Below, one piece after another: positions 17,579 to 29,092 of a stretch of 64,000 bases of DNA. The notes beneath the pieces were generated by a model. It was given only the letters and a program-made list of their open reading frames with translations. It made no database searches and was not told the DNA's origin. The position numbers and the translations under genes are program-made. The stretch comes from Pseudomonas rhizoryzae (lineage in GTDB: Bacteria; Pseudomonadota; Gammaproteobacteria; Pseudomonadales; Pseudomonadaceae): contig NZ_SULM01000012.1 of the NCBI RefSeq assembly GCF_005250615.1, forward strand, positions 1-64,000. The letters are read 5' to 3'. Every line of letters begins with the position of its first letter. Position 1 is the stretch's first letter.

Positions 17579-20103
17579 ATGCTCACCCTGGACCTGCAAC
17601 ACCTCATCAACAGCCTGGCCGCCACGACGCGCCAGGATCTGGAACAGGCCGCCCAGCGCTGCGTGCGCCGTGGCGGACGGCAGATCCTCATCGAAGACCT
17701 GCTGGCCGTGCTGCTGGAGACCCATGATGGCCTGCTCGGGCGCGCCCTGAGCGCCGCCGAGGTCGACCACCAGGCCTTTGCCGACACCCTGCAGCCCCGC
17801 CCGGGTGCTGGCGAGGGCGGCGACCCGGTGTTCAGCCCGGAGTTGCTGCTGTGGCTGCAGGACGCCGTGCTGCTGGCGCGGCTGGAGTTGCAACAGCCGG
17901 CGACGGACAGCGCCGCCCTGCTGCTGGCGCTGCTGCGGCATCCCGAGCGCCACCTGGGGACCCGCTACGGACGCCTACTGGAGCGGGTGGATGCCGCACA
18001 GTTGCTGGACTACGTCAAGGCGCAGCAGCCGGCCGTGACGAGCGTTACCAGCGACTCACCGCTGAGCCGCTTCACCCATGACCTCAGTGCCCAGGCCCGC
18101 GCCGGGCGCCTGGACCCGGTGTTGGGCCGCGACGCCGAGATCCGCCAGTTGGTGGACATCCTCTCGCGGCGGCGCAAGAACAATCCCCTGGTGGTGGGCG
18201 AAGCCGGGGTCGGCAAGACCGCCCTGGTCGAAGGCCTGGCGCTGCGCATCGCTGCGGGCGAGGTCCCCGACAGTCTGCGCCGGGTGGAGGTGCGTACCCT
18301 CGACCTCGGCCTGCTGCAAGCCGGTGCCAGCGTCAAGGGCGAATTCGAGCGCCGGCTGCAGGGGGTGATCGACGCCGTGCGCCAGGCGCCGGAGCCGATC
18401 ATCCTGTTCATCGACGAAGCCCATACCCTGATCGGCGCCGGCGGGCCCGCGGGCGGCTCGGATGCGGCGAATCTGCTCAAACCGGCCCTGGCCCGTGGCG
18501 AATTGCGCACCATCGCTGCCACCACCTGGAGCGAATACAAGAAGTACTTCGAGAAGGACCCGGCCCTGGCCCGCCGCTTCCAGCCGGTGAAGCTGGACGA
18601 ATTCGACGTCGCCACCGCCATCGCCGTGCTGCGCGGCCTGGCGCCGACCTATGCCGAGAGCCACGGGGTCTATCTGCGCGACGATGCCGTGGTGGCCGCC
18701 GCGGAACTGGCCGCGCGCTATCTCAGTGGTCGCCAGCTGCCCGACAAGGCCGTGGACGTGCTCGACACCTGCTGCGCCCGGGTGCGTATCAGCCTGGCCA
18801 GTCCGCCGGCGGCGCTGGAGCGGCTGCGCGAGCGCCTGGCCGCCAGCGAGCGCGCCCTGACCGCCGCTCAACGCGATGCCGGCCACGGCCTGCCGGTCGA
18901 GGTGGCCATCCTGGATGAGCTGACCGCCAGCCTGGCCAGCGATCGCGAGGCCGCCACCGCTCTGCAAGCGGCCTGGGAACGGCAGCGCGCCCTGGCCGAA
19001 CGCATCCTCGACCTGCGCGCCACCGCTGCCCAGGAAGCGCTGGCCGCCACCCAGGCCGAACTGGCGCAGTTGCAAGGCCAGGGCGAGCGGCTGGTCAGCC
19101 TGGAGGTCTGCCCGGAGCTGGTGGCCGAGGTGATCAGCGCCTGGACCGGCATCCCGGCCAGCCAACTCGCCCGTCGACACGACGAACGTCTGACCCGTTT
19201 CGCCAGCGATCTGCGCGCACGCCTACGCGGTCAGGAGCAGGCGGTGGTCGCCCTGGATCGCGCCCTACGCGCCGCCGCCGTGGGCCTCAACGCCCCCGAG
19301 GCACCGGTCGGCGTCTTCCTACTGGTCGGCCCCAGTGGCGTCGGCAAGACCGAAACCGCCCTGGCCCTGGCCGAGTTGCTCTACGGCGGCGAGCGCTTCC
19401 TCACCACCCTCAACCTGTCGGAGTTCGCCGAGAAGCACAGCGTCTCCCGGCTGATCGGCGCACCGCCCGGTTACGTCGGCTATGGCGAAGGCGGTCTGCT
19501 GACCGAAGCCGTACGCCGCCAGCCCTATTCGGTGGTGTTGCTGGACGAGGTGGAAAAGGCCGATCCGGAAGTGCTGAACCTGTTCTATCAGATCTTCGAT
19601 CGCGGCCAGGCCACCGACAGCGAAGGCCGTCAGGTGGACTTCCGCAACGTGCTCTTCCTGCTCACCTCCAACCTCGCCAGCGCCGAGATCCAGCGTCTCT
19701 GCACCGATGGGCGCCCGGACGTGGCCAGTCTCACCGAGGCGATCCGCCCCACCCTGACCCGCCACTTCAAGCCGGCCCTGCTGGCACGGATGCGCGTGGT
19801 GCCCTACTACCCGCTGGATGGCGCGTTGCTGGGTGAGTTGCTCCAGCTCAAGCTCGGTCGCCTCGGCGCCCGGCTGGCCGCCCGCCGGGTCGCCTTCAGC
19901 TATGCCCCGGCGCTGCTGGACGAACTGGCGGCGCGCTGCCTGGACGCCGACAGCGGCGCGCGGCGGATCGATCTGTTGCTGGAACAACGGGTGCTGCCAC
20001 TGCTGACTGACCACCTGCTCGACGCCCTGGCCCAAGGCCGAACACCGCGCCAGCTACACCTCGACGTCTCCGCCACTGGCGAGCTGCAGTGCGAGGTGAC
20101 GGC

Positions 20104-20107
<4 letters not shown>
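17579..20107 (+). CDS. clpV: T6SS sheath-recycling AAA+ ATPase ClpV
   Basis: The 842-residue Hsp100/Clp protein has an N-terminal repeat domain (about 1-160) that recognises the contracted sheath. AAA+ module 1 shows Walker A GEAGVGKTALVEG and Walker B LFIDEAHTLIGAG; a coiled-coil middle domain follows; module 2 shows GPSGVGKTETALALAE and VVLLDEVEKADPEVLN. It pulls apart contracted TssB-TssC sheath so subunits can be reused. The stop overlaps the start of the next gene (ATGA at 20104-20107). The symbol tssH is also used. Confidence 0.96.
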
Positions 20108-21597
<1,490 letters not shown>

Positions 21598-21609
21598 AGA
21601 GGGACCGCC

Positions 21610-21738
21610 ATGACCTCATCGCTTCGCCCCCTGTTGCTCCTGGGCCTGCTGGCCTTGGCGGCCTGCCAATCGGCGCCCAAGGACCTGCAGGACTATCGCC
21701 CCCTGGGCGACCCCAAGACACCCCACCGCCTCACCTAG
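21610..21738 (+). CDS. Small (42-residue) lipoprotein in the T6SS operon
   Basis: The translation starts MTSSLRPLLLLGLLALAAC, with a hydrophobic signal and the lipobox LAAC, so the mature lipoprotein would have only 24 residues from Cys19 (CQSAPKDLQDYRPLGDPK and a short tail). GAGGGACC stands before the ATG, and the gene fits exactly between the sigma-54 activator (12 bp) and the FHA gene (14 bp). The P. aeruginosa H2 cluster has a tiny ORF (orfX, PA1664) at the same place, as I recall. Asp at position +2 is absent (Gln instead), which would favour the outer membrane. Function is unknown. Confidence 0.7.
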   Translation: MTSSLRPLLLLGLLALAACQSAPKDLQDYRPLGDPKTPHRLT

Positions 21739-21752
21739 GACAGGAAGTCACC

Positions 21753-22940
21753 ATGGAACTGGTATTCGACCTGGTCGGCAGCCGTCAGCACACGCCCGGC
21801 CTGCTCACCCAAAAAACCTTCCGCCACGTCGGCGGACTCATCGGCCGCAGCGAGGACTGCGACTGGTACCTGCCCGATCCGCAGCGCGTGCTGTCGGGTC
21901 AGCACGCCCGCATCAGCTACAGCGAGGGCGACTACTTCCTCACCGACCTGAGCAGCAACGGCATCCAGCTCGCCGACGGCCAGCGCCTGAACAAGGGCGA
22001 GCCCTGGCGCATCCAGCACGGCCAGGCCTTCATCCTCGGCACCTTCACCCTCGCCGCCCGATTGATCCGCGATCCCGCCGGTTTCGCCGACGACTTCAGC
22101 GTCCCCAACGGTCACCAAGGCCTGATCCCGGACGACGCCTTCCTCGAACTGGACCCGCTGCACGCCCTGGAACGTCGCGATCCCCACGGCCTCGCCGAAC
22201 TCGAGGGCCGGGCTCTCTCCGCCAGCGACGCGACCCGCAGCGACTACGCCCGGGTCGATCTGGACAGCCTGGGCATTCCCGCCCTGGTATCGGAAGCCCC
22301 GGCTCCAGCGGTGGAGCGCCCGGCGGCGCCGGCGCGGCAGACGTCGGCCTTCTGGCAGCGCTTCGGCGACGCCCTCGGCCTGGACCTCAGCACCCTCGAC
22401 GAAGGCGCCCGCGAAGCCCTGGCCCTGGAGGCCGCCCGCCTGCTGCGCCTGGCCACCCAGGGCCTGCATGGCTGCCTGCGCACCCGCAACGAGACGCGCA
22501 ACGAATTGCGCCTGCCGCTCACCACGGTGCAGAGCAGCGGCAACAATCCGCTCAAGTTCGCCGCCGATGGCGATACCGCCCTGGCCCAGCTGCTACGCCC
22601 CAACGCCGTCGGCCAACTGCCCGCCGACCAGGCCCTGCTGCGCGCCTGCAGCGAACTCCAGGCGCATCAGGTCGGCCTGGTCGCGGCCAGTCGCCAGGCG
22701 GTGCTGGCCACCCTCGAACAGCTGGCACCGGCCCAGTGCGAAGCCCGGCGCGAACGCGAAGGCCGTCTCCCGCGCTGGGGCCGCGACGCCACCCTCTGGC
22801 GCGCCTGGCAACGCCAGTACCGCGATCTGCGCCAGGACGAAGACTGGCGCGAGCGGCTGTTCGCCAAGGACTTCGCCCAGGCCTATGCCGAGCAGGTCCG
22901 TCTGATCGCCACCCTCAACCCCACCCAGCAAGGACGCTGA
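21753..22940 (+). CDS. tagH: FHA-domain protein of the T6SS (TagH/Fha type)
   Basis: The 395-residue protein has an N-terminal forkhead-associated domain (about 5-95) with the phosphothreonine-binding pattern GLIGRSEDCDWYLPD, LSGQHARISY and LTDLSSNGI. The C-terminal type VI FHA-associated region (about 195-390) is helical. In Pseudomonas the FHA protein is the phosphorylation target of the Ser/Thr kinase and is opposed by the PP2C phosphatase; both enzymes are encoded in this operon. Binding of a phosphothreonine partner should promote assembly of the apparatus. Confidence 0.9.
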   Translation: MELVFDLVGSRQHTPGLLTQKTFRHVGGLIGRSEDCDWYLPDPQRVLSGQHARISYSEGDYFLTDLSSNGIQLADGQRLNKGEPWRIQHGQAFILGTFTLAARLIRDPAGFADDFSVPNGHQGLIPDDAFLELDPLHALERRDPHGLAELEGRALSASDATRSDYARVDLDSLGIPALVSEAPAPAVERPAAPARQTSAFWQRFGDALGLDLSTLDEGAREALALEAARLLRLATQGLHGCLRTRNETRNELRLPLTTVQSSGNNPLKFAADGDTALAQLLRPNAVGQLPADQALLRACSELQAHQVGLVAASRQAVLATLEQLAPAQCEARREREGRLPRWGRDATLWRAWQRQYRDLRQDEDWRERLFAKDFAQAYAEQVRLIATLNPTQQGR

Positions 22941-22941
22941 C

Positions 22942-23412
22942 ATGACCCTTTTCCTGCGCTTCTGCGCCTTCGGCCTGGCCCTGTTGCTGGGCGCCTGCAC
23001 CAGTCAGAAGGCCCCGGACCCGACCCTGCTCGACCTGACCCTGAACGGCGACGAAGACCTCAACCCCGACCTCAACGGCCGGCCCTCGCCGCTGGTGGTC
23101 CGGCTGATCGAATTGAAGAATCCGGTGAGCTTCGAGAACGCCGACTTCTTCCCGCTCTACGAGAACGCCAAGCAGGTGCTGGCGCCGGACTGGGTGGCCG
23201 AGGAAGAGATCGAACTGCGCCCCGGCGAATCCCGCGAACTCAAGCTCAGGGTACAGGGCGACAGCCGCTACGTCGGCATCTACGGCGCCTACCGCAACCT
23301 CGGCGGCAGCCAGTGGCGCCAGGTCATCCAGCTCAAGCCCAATGCCCTGGCCCAGGTGCGCCTGCAACTCACGGCCGATGGCATCCAGCCCGCGCCGGCG
23401 GCCAAGGAGTAG
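22942..23412 (+). CDS. tssJ: T6SS outer-membrane lipoprotein TssJ
   Basis: The 156-residue protein has a signal peptide and lipobox (LALLLGAC, Cys19) and the transthyretin-like TssJ domain: SPLVVRLIELKNPVSFENAD, FFPLYENAKQVL and the C-terminal part with QVIQLKPNALAQVRL. TssJ anchors the membrane complex in the outer membrane by binding the periplasmic domain of TssM. It begins 1 bp after the fha stop and is followed 3 bp later by tssK. Confidence 0.93.
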   Translation: MTLFLRFCAFGLALLLGACTSQKAPDPTLLDLTLNGDEDLNPDLNGRPSPLVVRLIELKNPVSFENADFFPLYENAKQVLAPDWVAEEEIELRPGESRELKLRVQGDSRYVGIYGAYRNLGGSQWRQVIQLKPNALAQVRLQLTADGIQPAPAAKE

Positions 23413-23415
23413 GTC

Positions 23416-24747
23416 ATGCAGCAACTCAAGGTGATCTGGCAGGAAGGCATGTTGCTGCGCCCGCAGCACTTCCAGCAGAACGACCGCTACCACGCCCAGC
23501 AATTGCAGACCCGCACCCGCCGCCTGGGCGAGCCGGCCTGGGGCTTCTTCGAGCTGACCCTCGACCGGCAATTCCTCGCCATGGGCAAGGTGGTGGTGAG
23601 CCAGGCCAGCGGCATCCTGCCCGACGGCACGCTCTTCGAGCTGGGTGCCGACAGCGAACCCCTGACCCTCGACGTCCCCGCCAATACGCGCGACAGCGCG
23701 GTCTGGCTGGCGCTGCCACTCACCAGCGGCCAGCGAGTGGAAAGCCGTCCAGCCGACCAGGACGAGATCATCGCCCGCTACCTCAGCGTCGACAGCGAGA
23801 TCCCCGATTCCCATGCCGGTTTCGGCGAGCCCGGCGCGGTCACCTGTGGGCGCCCGGACTTCCGCCTGCTGCTGGACGACCATCCGCGGCTGGATGCCTA
23901 CGTCCGCCTGCAGGTCTGCCACGTCCTGGAGACCGCGCCGGACGGCAGCCTGGAACTGGACCCCGACTTCTCGCCCAGCGTCATCCAGGTGCGGGCGGCG
24001 GAGCCGCTGCTGGCCGGGCTCAAGGAGATCATCACCCTGCTCGCCCACCGGGGCGAGGTGCTGTCGCAGCGGCTGCGCCAGGCCGGCAGCCTGGGCACTG
24101 CAGAAATCGGCGACTTCCTGCTGCTGCAACTGGTCAACCGCCACGAAGCGGTGCTGCGCCACTGCCTGGATTACGAGCAGTTGCACCCGCGCAGTCTGTT
24201 CCGCGAGTTACTCGCCCTGCACGGCGAGCTGGCCACCTTCGCTGCCGCGGACAAGCGCCCGACCCAGGATCTGCACTACCGCCACGCCAACCAGGGTGGC
24301 AGCTTCGAGCCCCTGTTCCAGGCCCTGCGTCAGGCGCTGTCCATGGTGCTCGAACAGCACGCCCTGCCGTTGCCCCTGCAACAGCGCCAGTACGGCATCC
24401 AGGTGGCGCCGCTGCAGGATCACGGCCTGCTGGCCAACGCCAGTTTCGTGCTCATCGCCGGTGCCGACTGCAGCACCGAGGAGCTGCGCCAGCGCCTGCC
24501 GGCGCACCTTAAGGTCGGCCCGGTCGAGCGCATCCGGCAACTGGTCAACCTGCACCTGCCCGGTCTCGCGCTCAAGCCGCTCCCGGTGGCGCCGCGCCAG
24601 TTGCCCTTCCACACCGACAAGGCCTACTTCGCCCTCGAACTCACCCCCGCCGACATCGCCCAGCTCGAACAGTCCGGCGGTTTCGCCTTCCACGTCTCCG
24701 GCACCTTCCCGGGGCTCGACCTCGCCTTCTGGGCGATCAGGAGCTAA
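23416..24747 (+). CDS. tssK: T6SS baseplate-membrane connector TssK
   Basis: The 443-residue protein starts MQQLKVIWQEGMLLRPQHFQ, the hallmark of TssK, and ends with TDKAYFALELTPADIAQ and FHVSGTFPGLDLAFWAI. TssK trimers join the TssF-TssG baseplate wedges to TssL and TssM and resemble phage receptor-binding proteins. It sits in the tssJ-K-L-M block in usual order, with 2 bp to tssL. Confidence 0.96.
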   Translation: MQQLKVIWQEGMLLRPQHFQQNDRYHAQQLQTRTRRLGEPAWGFFELTLDRQFLAMGKVVVSQASGILPDGTLFELGADSEPLTLDVPANTRDSAVWLALPLTSGQRVESRPADQDEIIARYLSVDSEIPDSHAGFGEPGAVTCGRPDFRLLLDDHPRLDAYVRLQVCHVLETAPDGSLELDPDFSPSVIQVRAAEPLLAGLKEIITLLAHRGEVLSQRLRQAGSLGTAEIGDFLLLQLVNRHEAVLRHCLDYEQLHPRSLFRELLALHGELATFAAADKRPTQDLHYRHANQGGSFEPLFQALRQALSMVLEQHALPLPLQQRQYGIQVAPLQDHGLLANASFVLIAGADCSTEELRQRLPAHLKVGPVERIRQLVNLHLPGLALKPLPVAPRQLPFHTDKAYFALELTPADIAQLEQSGGFAFHVSGTFPGLDLAFWAIRS

Positions 24748-24749
24748 GC

Positions 24750-25637
24750 ATGCACACCGCCACCGACTACGGCCGGCACGACAAGACCGTGGTGCTCAGC
24801 CGCCACGCCCAAGGTCCGGACGCCCCGCGCAGTCCGCTCACCGACTTCAGCGAGCCGCCGCGCTACGCGCAGTTGGAAGAACGCATGGTGCAGGCCGCGC
24901 GCTTGCGTCCGGGCGAAGCCCTCAACCTGAGCATCAATCCGCTGGTGGGCGCGGCCGCGCCGCTGCTGTCCGAGGTGGTGAGGCTGCGCCAGAGCTACGC
25001 CGCCCAAGACCTGCACGTACTCAAGGAACGCCTGGCCGCCACCCTGCGCCTGTTCGAACAACGCGCCCTGGCCGACGGCATGGACAGCGGCGAGGTCATG
25101 GCGGCGCGTTACGCCCTGTGCACCACCGTCGACGAAGCCGTGGTCACCACCCCCTGGGGCAATGCCGGCGACTGGTCGCAGTTCAGTCTGCTGAGCAACT
25201 TCCATAACGAGACCTTCGGCGGCGAGAAATTCTTCCTGCTGCTCGAACGCCTCAGTCGCAATCCGGCCAAGCACCTGGCGCTGCTGGAGTTGCTCTACCT
25301 TTGCCTGGCCCTGGGTTTCGAAGGCAAGTACCGCGTGCTGCCGCGCGGCATGCACGAGCTGGAGGCCATCCGCGACAGCCTCTATCGGCAGATCCGCCAG
25401 TTGCGTGGCGACGTGCCCCGCGAGCTGTCGCCGCACTGGCAGGGCCTGGACGCCAAGCCGCGACGGCTGGTGCGCCTGGTGCCCTGGTGGCTGGTCGGCC
25501 TGTTCACCCTGATCTGCCTGGGCAGCCTCTACGGCGGCTTCCGCCTGGTGCTGGACCAGCAACGCGACAGCCTGCTGCAAGGCTACCCCGGTCGCCCCGC
25601 CGCCACCGCGACCTCACCCACCGCTCCCCACGCCTGA
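24750..25637 (+). CDS. tssL: T6SS inner-membrane protein TssL (DotU/IcmH type)
   Basis: The 295-residue protein has a cytoplasmic helical DotU domain (about 55-245; NPLVGAAAPLLSEVVRLRQ, RYALCTTVDEAVVTTPWG, NETFGGEKFF) and one C-terminal membrane segment (LVPWWLVGLFTLICLGSLY). It lacks the OmpA-like peptidoglycan-binding extension found in some TssL proteins, as in the H2-T6SS. With TssM and TssJ it forms the trans-envelope channel. Confidence 0.95.
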   Translation: MHTATDYGRHDKTVVLSRHAQGPDAPRSPLTDFSEPPRYAQLEERMVQAARLRPGEALNLSINPLVGAAAPLLSEVVRLRQSYAAQDLHVLKERLAATLRLFEQRALADGMDSGEVMAARYALCTTVDEAVVTTPWGNAGDWSQFSLLSNFHNETFGGEKFFLLLERLSRNPAKHLALLELLYLCLALGFEGKYRVLPRGMHELEAIRDSLYRQIRQLRGDVPRELSPHWQGLDAKPRRLVRLVPWWLVGLFTLICLGSLYGGFRLVLDQQRDSLLQGYPGRPAATATSPTAPHA

Positions 25638-25651
25638 CTCGGATCGCCGTC

Positions 25652-28600
25652 ATGAAAGGACTCATCATCGCACTCGGGCGCACGCTGCGCCGTCCCTGGA
25701 CCTGGACCCTGGTCATCGCCCTCGGCCTGGGCAGCCTGATCTGGACCGTCGGTCCCCTGCTGGCCTTCGCCGGCCACAGCCCCTGGGCGTCGGCCACCCA
25801 TCGCCTGGCGACCCTCTGCGGGCTGTTCCTGGCCTGGGGCCTGATCATGGTGGTGCTGCAAGGCTGGCAGAATCGTCGGCGTCGGCAACGCCTCGCCACC
25901 GAGGAGGGCCAGCACGACCAGTTGCGCGCCGACCGCATCGACGACGAAGCCCACGAATTGCAGACGCGCGCCCGTGACGCGCGCCGCACCCTGCTCGGCG
26001 CCGGCCTCTACCGGGGGCGCAGCCCGCGCTGGCGCCGCGAGCTGCCGCACTACCTGCTGCTGGGCCCGGAGGGTGCCGGCAAGACCTCCCTGCTGGACTT
26101 CTCCGGCCTGGAATTCCCGCTCAACGTCGAGAAATCCCGGCTGACCCGCGACGTCAGCGGCACCCGTCATTGCGACTGGTACTTCGCCGAACAGGGCGTG
26201 CTGCTGGATACCGCCGGGCGCTACCTGACCCAGGGCGACGCCCCGGTGGATGGCAGCGCCTGGCTGACCCTGCTGCGGCTCTTGCGGCGCCAGCGCCGCA
26301 CTCGGCCACTCAACGGCATCCTCGTCGCCCTCCCGGTGGAGCGGCTGGCCAGCGGCAACGAGGTCGAGCTGGAAACCCTCGCGCGCCAGGTCCGCGCCCG
26401 GCTGCACGAGGTCTCCCGCGAACTCAAGGTGGAGGTACCCGTCTACCTGGTGCTGACCCAGGCGGATCGTCTCTCCGGCTTCAATGCCTTCTTCGACGGC
26501 CTCTCCCGCGAGGAAAGCGAACAAGTCCTCGGCACCACCTTCCGCGAAGCCCAGAACGGCACCGACACCGCCACCCTGCGCCAGGAATTCGAAGAACTGC
26601 TGCGCCGCCTCAACAGCCAGGTCATCCCGCGCATCCACCAGGAACGCGACGGCCAGCGCCGCGGCCAGATCCTCGACTTCCCGCACCAGTTGGGTCGCCT
26701 GGGCGACGGCCTCATCCTCTTCGTCGAACTGGCCTTCTCCGGCAACCGCTACCAGCGGGCCGCCCAACTGCGTGGCTTCTACCTGACCAGCACCCCGGCA
26801 CTGACCCAGAGTCTCGATACCCAGACCCAGGGCATCGGCGACCAGTTGGGGCTGCCCAGCACCCTGCTGCCGCACTACCGCAGCGGCCAGCCACGCTTCA
26901 TCCGCCAGTTGTTCAGCCGGGTGATCTTCCCCGAAGCCTCGCTCGCCGGCCTCGACCAGCGCGAGGTGCGCCGGCTGAGCTGGGGCCAGCGCGGTCTCTA
27001 TGCCGCCGCCCTCGCCGGCCTGGCCCTCGGCGCGGCGCTCTGGACCACCAGCTTCGGCGGCAACCACGAACGCCTGGAACGCCTGCGCGAACTGGCGCAG
27101 AACGGCCTGCAGGCACGCAGTCAGCTCAAGCCCGGCGCCGATGCCCGCGCCGCCCTGCCGGTGCTGGACAACGCCTACGCCGGCACCCAGGTCTTCCCCG
27201 CCGCGGGCGCCACGCCCCTGCGCGAGCACACCGGGCTCTATCAGGGCGACGCGGTACGCCCCACCACCGAGGCCGCCTACCACGAGGCGCTGCAGACCTA
27301 CCTGCTGCCCCGCCTCAAGGCGCAACTCGAAGAGCGCATCCGCGGCAGCCTCGGCGACCGTGAACGGCTGATCGGCCACCTGCGCGCCTACCTGATGCTG
27401 CAATTGCCCGAGCGCCGTGACGCCCGAGCCCTGCGCGACTGGGCCGCGGCGAACTGGTCGCAACGCTATCCCGGCGACGCCCTCACCCAGAACAGCCTGG
27501 ACACCCACCTGGCCCGGCTGCTCGAACAGGGCTTCGGCAGCTATGCGGTGGATGCGCAACTGGTCAGCCAGGCGCGCCAGGTACTGCGCAGCGAATCCCT
27601 CGCCGCGGTGGTCTATCGCATCCTGCGCGACCAAGCCAGCGGTCTGCCGGTCTATCGTCTGAGCCAGCACCTGGGACCCCAGGCACAGGCTTTCGAAGGC
27701 GCCGACTATCCCATTCCCGGCTTCTATACCCGCCAGGGCTACACCCAGACCTTCTCCACCCAGGGTCTCACGGTGATCCGCGAGCTGGCCGCCGACAACT
27801 GGGTACTGGGCGATGGCGACGGCATCACCGGCATGGACCTGCGCCGACTGCAGGTGGAACTGGAGCAACTCTACTTCCGCGATTACGCCAATCTCTGGAG
27901 CGAAGCCCTCGCCCGCGTGACCCTGCAACCGGTGGGCGATGCCAATCAGGGCGCCACCCTGCTGGCCGGGCTGACTTCGGCCAACTCGCCGCTGCTGCAG
28001 CTACTGGTGGAGGTCCGTGACAACACCCGCCTCGCCGCTGCCAGCGATACGGCTAGTGGGGGTGATCCCCTGCCGGACACTGCCCGCCGCAGTCTGCAGA
28101 CCCGCTTCGAGAATCTGCACCGGCTGCTCGACGACCAGGGCGCCGCGGTGGCCGATCTCGCCCCGGCCATGGCCGCGCTCAACGACCTCCAACAGCAACT
28201 CGCCGGCCTGGCCCATGCCAGCGCCCCGGAACAGGCCGCCTTCGACCTAGCCAGGGCACGCATGGCCGGAAATCGCGATGCCCTCAATAGCCTACGTAAC
28301 GCGTCCAGCCGCCTGCCCACACCGGTCAACGGCTGGCTCGGCCTGTTGGTGGACGACAGCTGGAATCTGATCCTGGCCGGCGCCTACGACTACCTCAACG
28401 ACCGCTACCAGAGCGAACTTCTGGCGAGCTATCGCAACGGCCTGGACAAGCGCTATCCATTCAAGGCCGACAGCGAAAGCGATGTCTCCCTGGCCGACTT
28501 CCGCGAGTTCTTCAAGGCCCAGGGCACCGCCGACACCTTCTTCGATACCTACCTCAAACCCTTCGTCATCCGTGGCGATAGCGACGCCTATCGGCCGCGC

Positions 28601-29092
28601 GCCATCGACGGCCACAGCCTGCCGCTGTCGCGCGAATTCCTCGCCCAGATGGGCCGTACCCAGCAGATCCGTCGCGGCTTCTTCGCCGAGAATCCGGCCG
28701 AGCCGGGCATCGTCTTCAAGCTCGAGCCCTACTCCCTGGACCCGAGCCTGACCCGCGCCGACCTCAGCATCGGCAAGGATCGCCTGGAATATCGCCATGG
28801 CCCCATCGTCGCCGCCACCTTCCGCTGGCCGCAGAACGACGCCCTGCGAACCACCCTGGTGCTGGAAGAGCTGGGCGGTCGCCGGGTCGGCCTGGAGCAG
28901 GACGGCAGCGCCTGGTCGCTGTTCCGCCTGCTGGATCGCCTGAAGCTGCAACAGCACAGCGCCCGCGACGTCATGCTGGTCCAGGCCGATCTCGAAGGCC
29001 GGCACGCCGGCTACCTGCTCTCCAGCCAGCGTTCGCCCAACCCCTTCGACCTGGCCACCCTGCGCGGCTTCAAGCTGCCGGAGCGACTCTGA
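25652..29092 (+). CDS. tssM: T6SS inner-membrane protein TssM (IcmF)
   Basis: The 1146-residue protein begins MKGLIIALGRTLRRPWTW and has two N-terminal membrane segments, an NTPase-like domain with an intact Walker A (LLGPEGAGKTSLLDFSG), a third membrane segment near residue 450 (LYAAALAGLALGAALWTTSF) and a large periplasmic region containing the IcmF-related and C-terminal TssJ-binding domains. ATG 25652 gives the family start; upstream in-frame codons inside tssL are disregarded. The stop overlaps the start of the phosphatase gene by one base (29092). Confidence 0.95.
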   Translation: MKGLIIALGRTLRRPWTWTLVIALGLGSLIWTVGPLLAFAGHSPWASATHRLATLCGLFLAWGLIMVVLQGWQNRRRRQRLATEEGQHDQLRADRIDDEAHELQTRARDARRTLLGAGLYRGRSPRWRRELPHYLLLGPEGAGKTSLLDFSGLEFPLNVEKSRLTRDVSGTRHCDWYFAEQGVLLDTAGRYLTQGDAPVDGSAWLTLLRLLRRQRRTRPLNGILVALPVERLASGNEVELETLARQVRARLHEVSRELKVEVPVYLVLTQADRLSGFNAFFDGLSREESEQVLGTTFREAQNGTDTATLRQEFEELLRRLNSQVIPRIHQERDGQRRGQILDFPHQLGRLGDGLILFVELAFSGNRYQRAAQLRGFYLTSTPALTQSLDTQTQGIGDQLGLPSTLLPHYRSGQPRFIRQLFSRVIFPEASLAGLDQREVRRLSWGQRGLYAAALAGLALGAALWTTSFGGNHERLERLRELAQNGLQARSQLKPGADARAALPVLDNAYAGTQVFPAAGATPLREHTGLYQGDAVRPTTEAAYHEALQTYLLPRLKAQLEERIRGSLGDRERLIGHLRAYLMLQLPERRDARALRDWAAANWSQRYPGDALTQNSLDTHLARLLEQGFGSYAVDAQLVSQARQVLRSESLAAVVYRILRDQASGLPVYRLSQHLGPQAQAFEGADYPIPGFYTRQGYTQTFSTQGLTVIRELAADNWVLGDGDGITGMDLRRLQVELEQLYFRDYANLWSEALARVTLQPVGDANQGATLLAGLTSANSPLLQLLVEVRDNTRLAAASDTASGGDPLPDTARRSLQTRFENLHRLLDDQGAAVADLAPAMAALNDLQQQLAGLAHASAPEQAAFDLARARMAGNRDALNSLRNASSRLPTPVNGWLGLLVDDSWNLILAGAYDYLNDRYQSELLASYRNGLDKRYPFKADSESDVSLADFREFFKAQGTADTFFDTYLKPFVIRGDSDAYRPRAIDGHSLPLSREFLAQMGRTQQIRRGFFAENPAEPGIVFKLEPYSLDPSLTRADLSIGKDRLEYRHGPIVAATFRWPQNDALRTTLVLEELGGRRVGLEQDGSAWSLFRLLDRLKLQQHSARDVMLVQADLEGRHAGYLLSSQRSPNPFDLATLRGFKLPERL

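Noticed and set aside
25583-27928. Very long open frame on the minus strand opposite tssM
   Set aside because: It is an antisense shadow of a GC-rich gene; the translation is low-complexity Gly/Ala/Gln/Glu with no known domain, while the plus strand encodes TssM.
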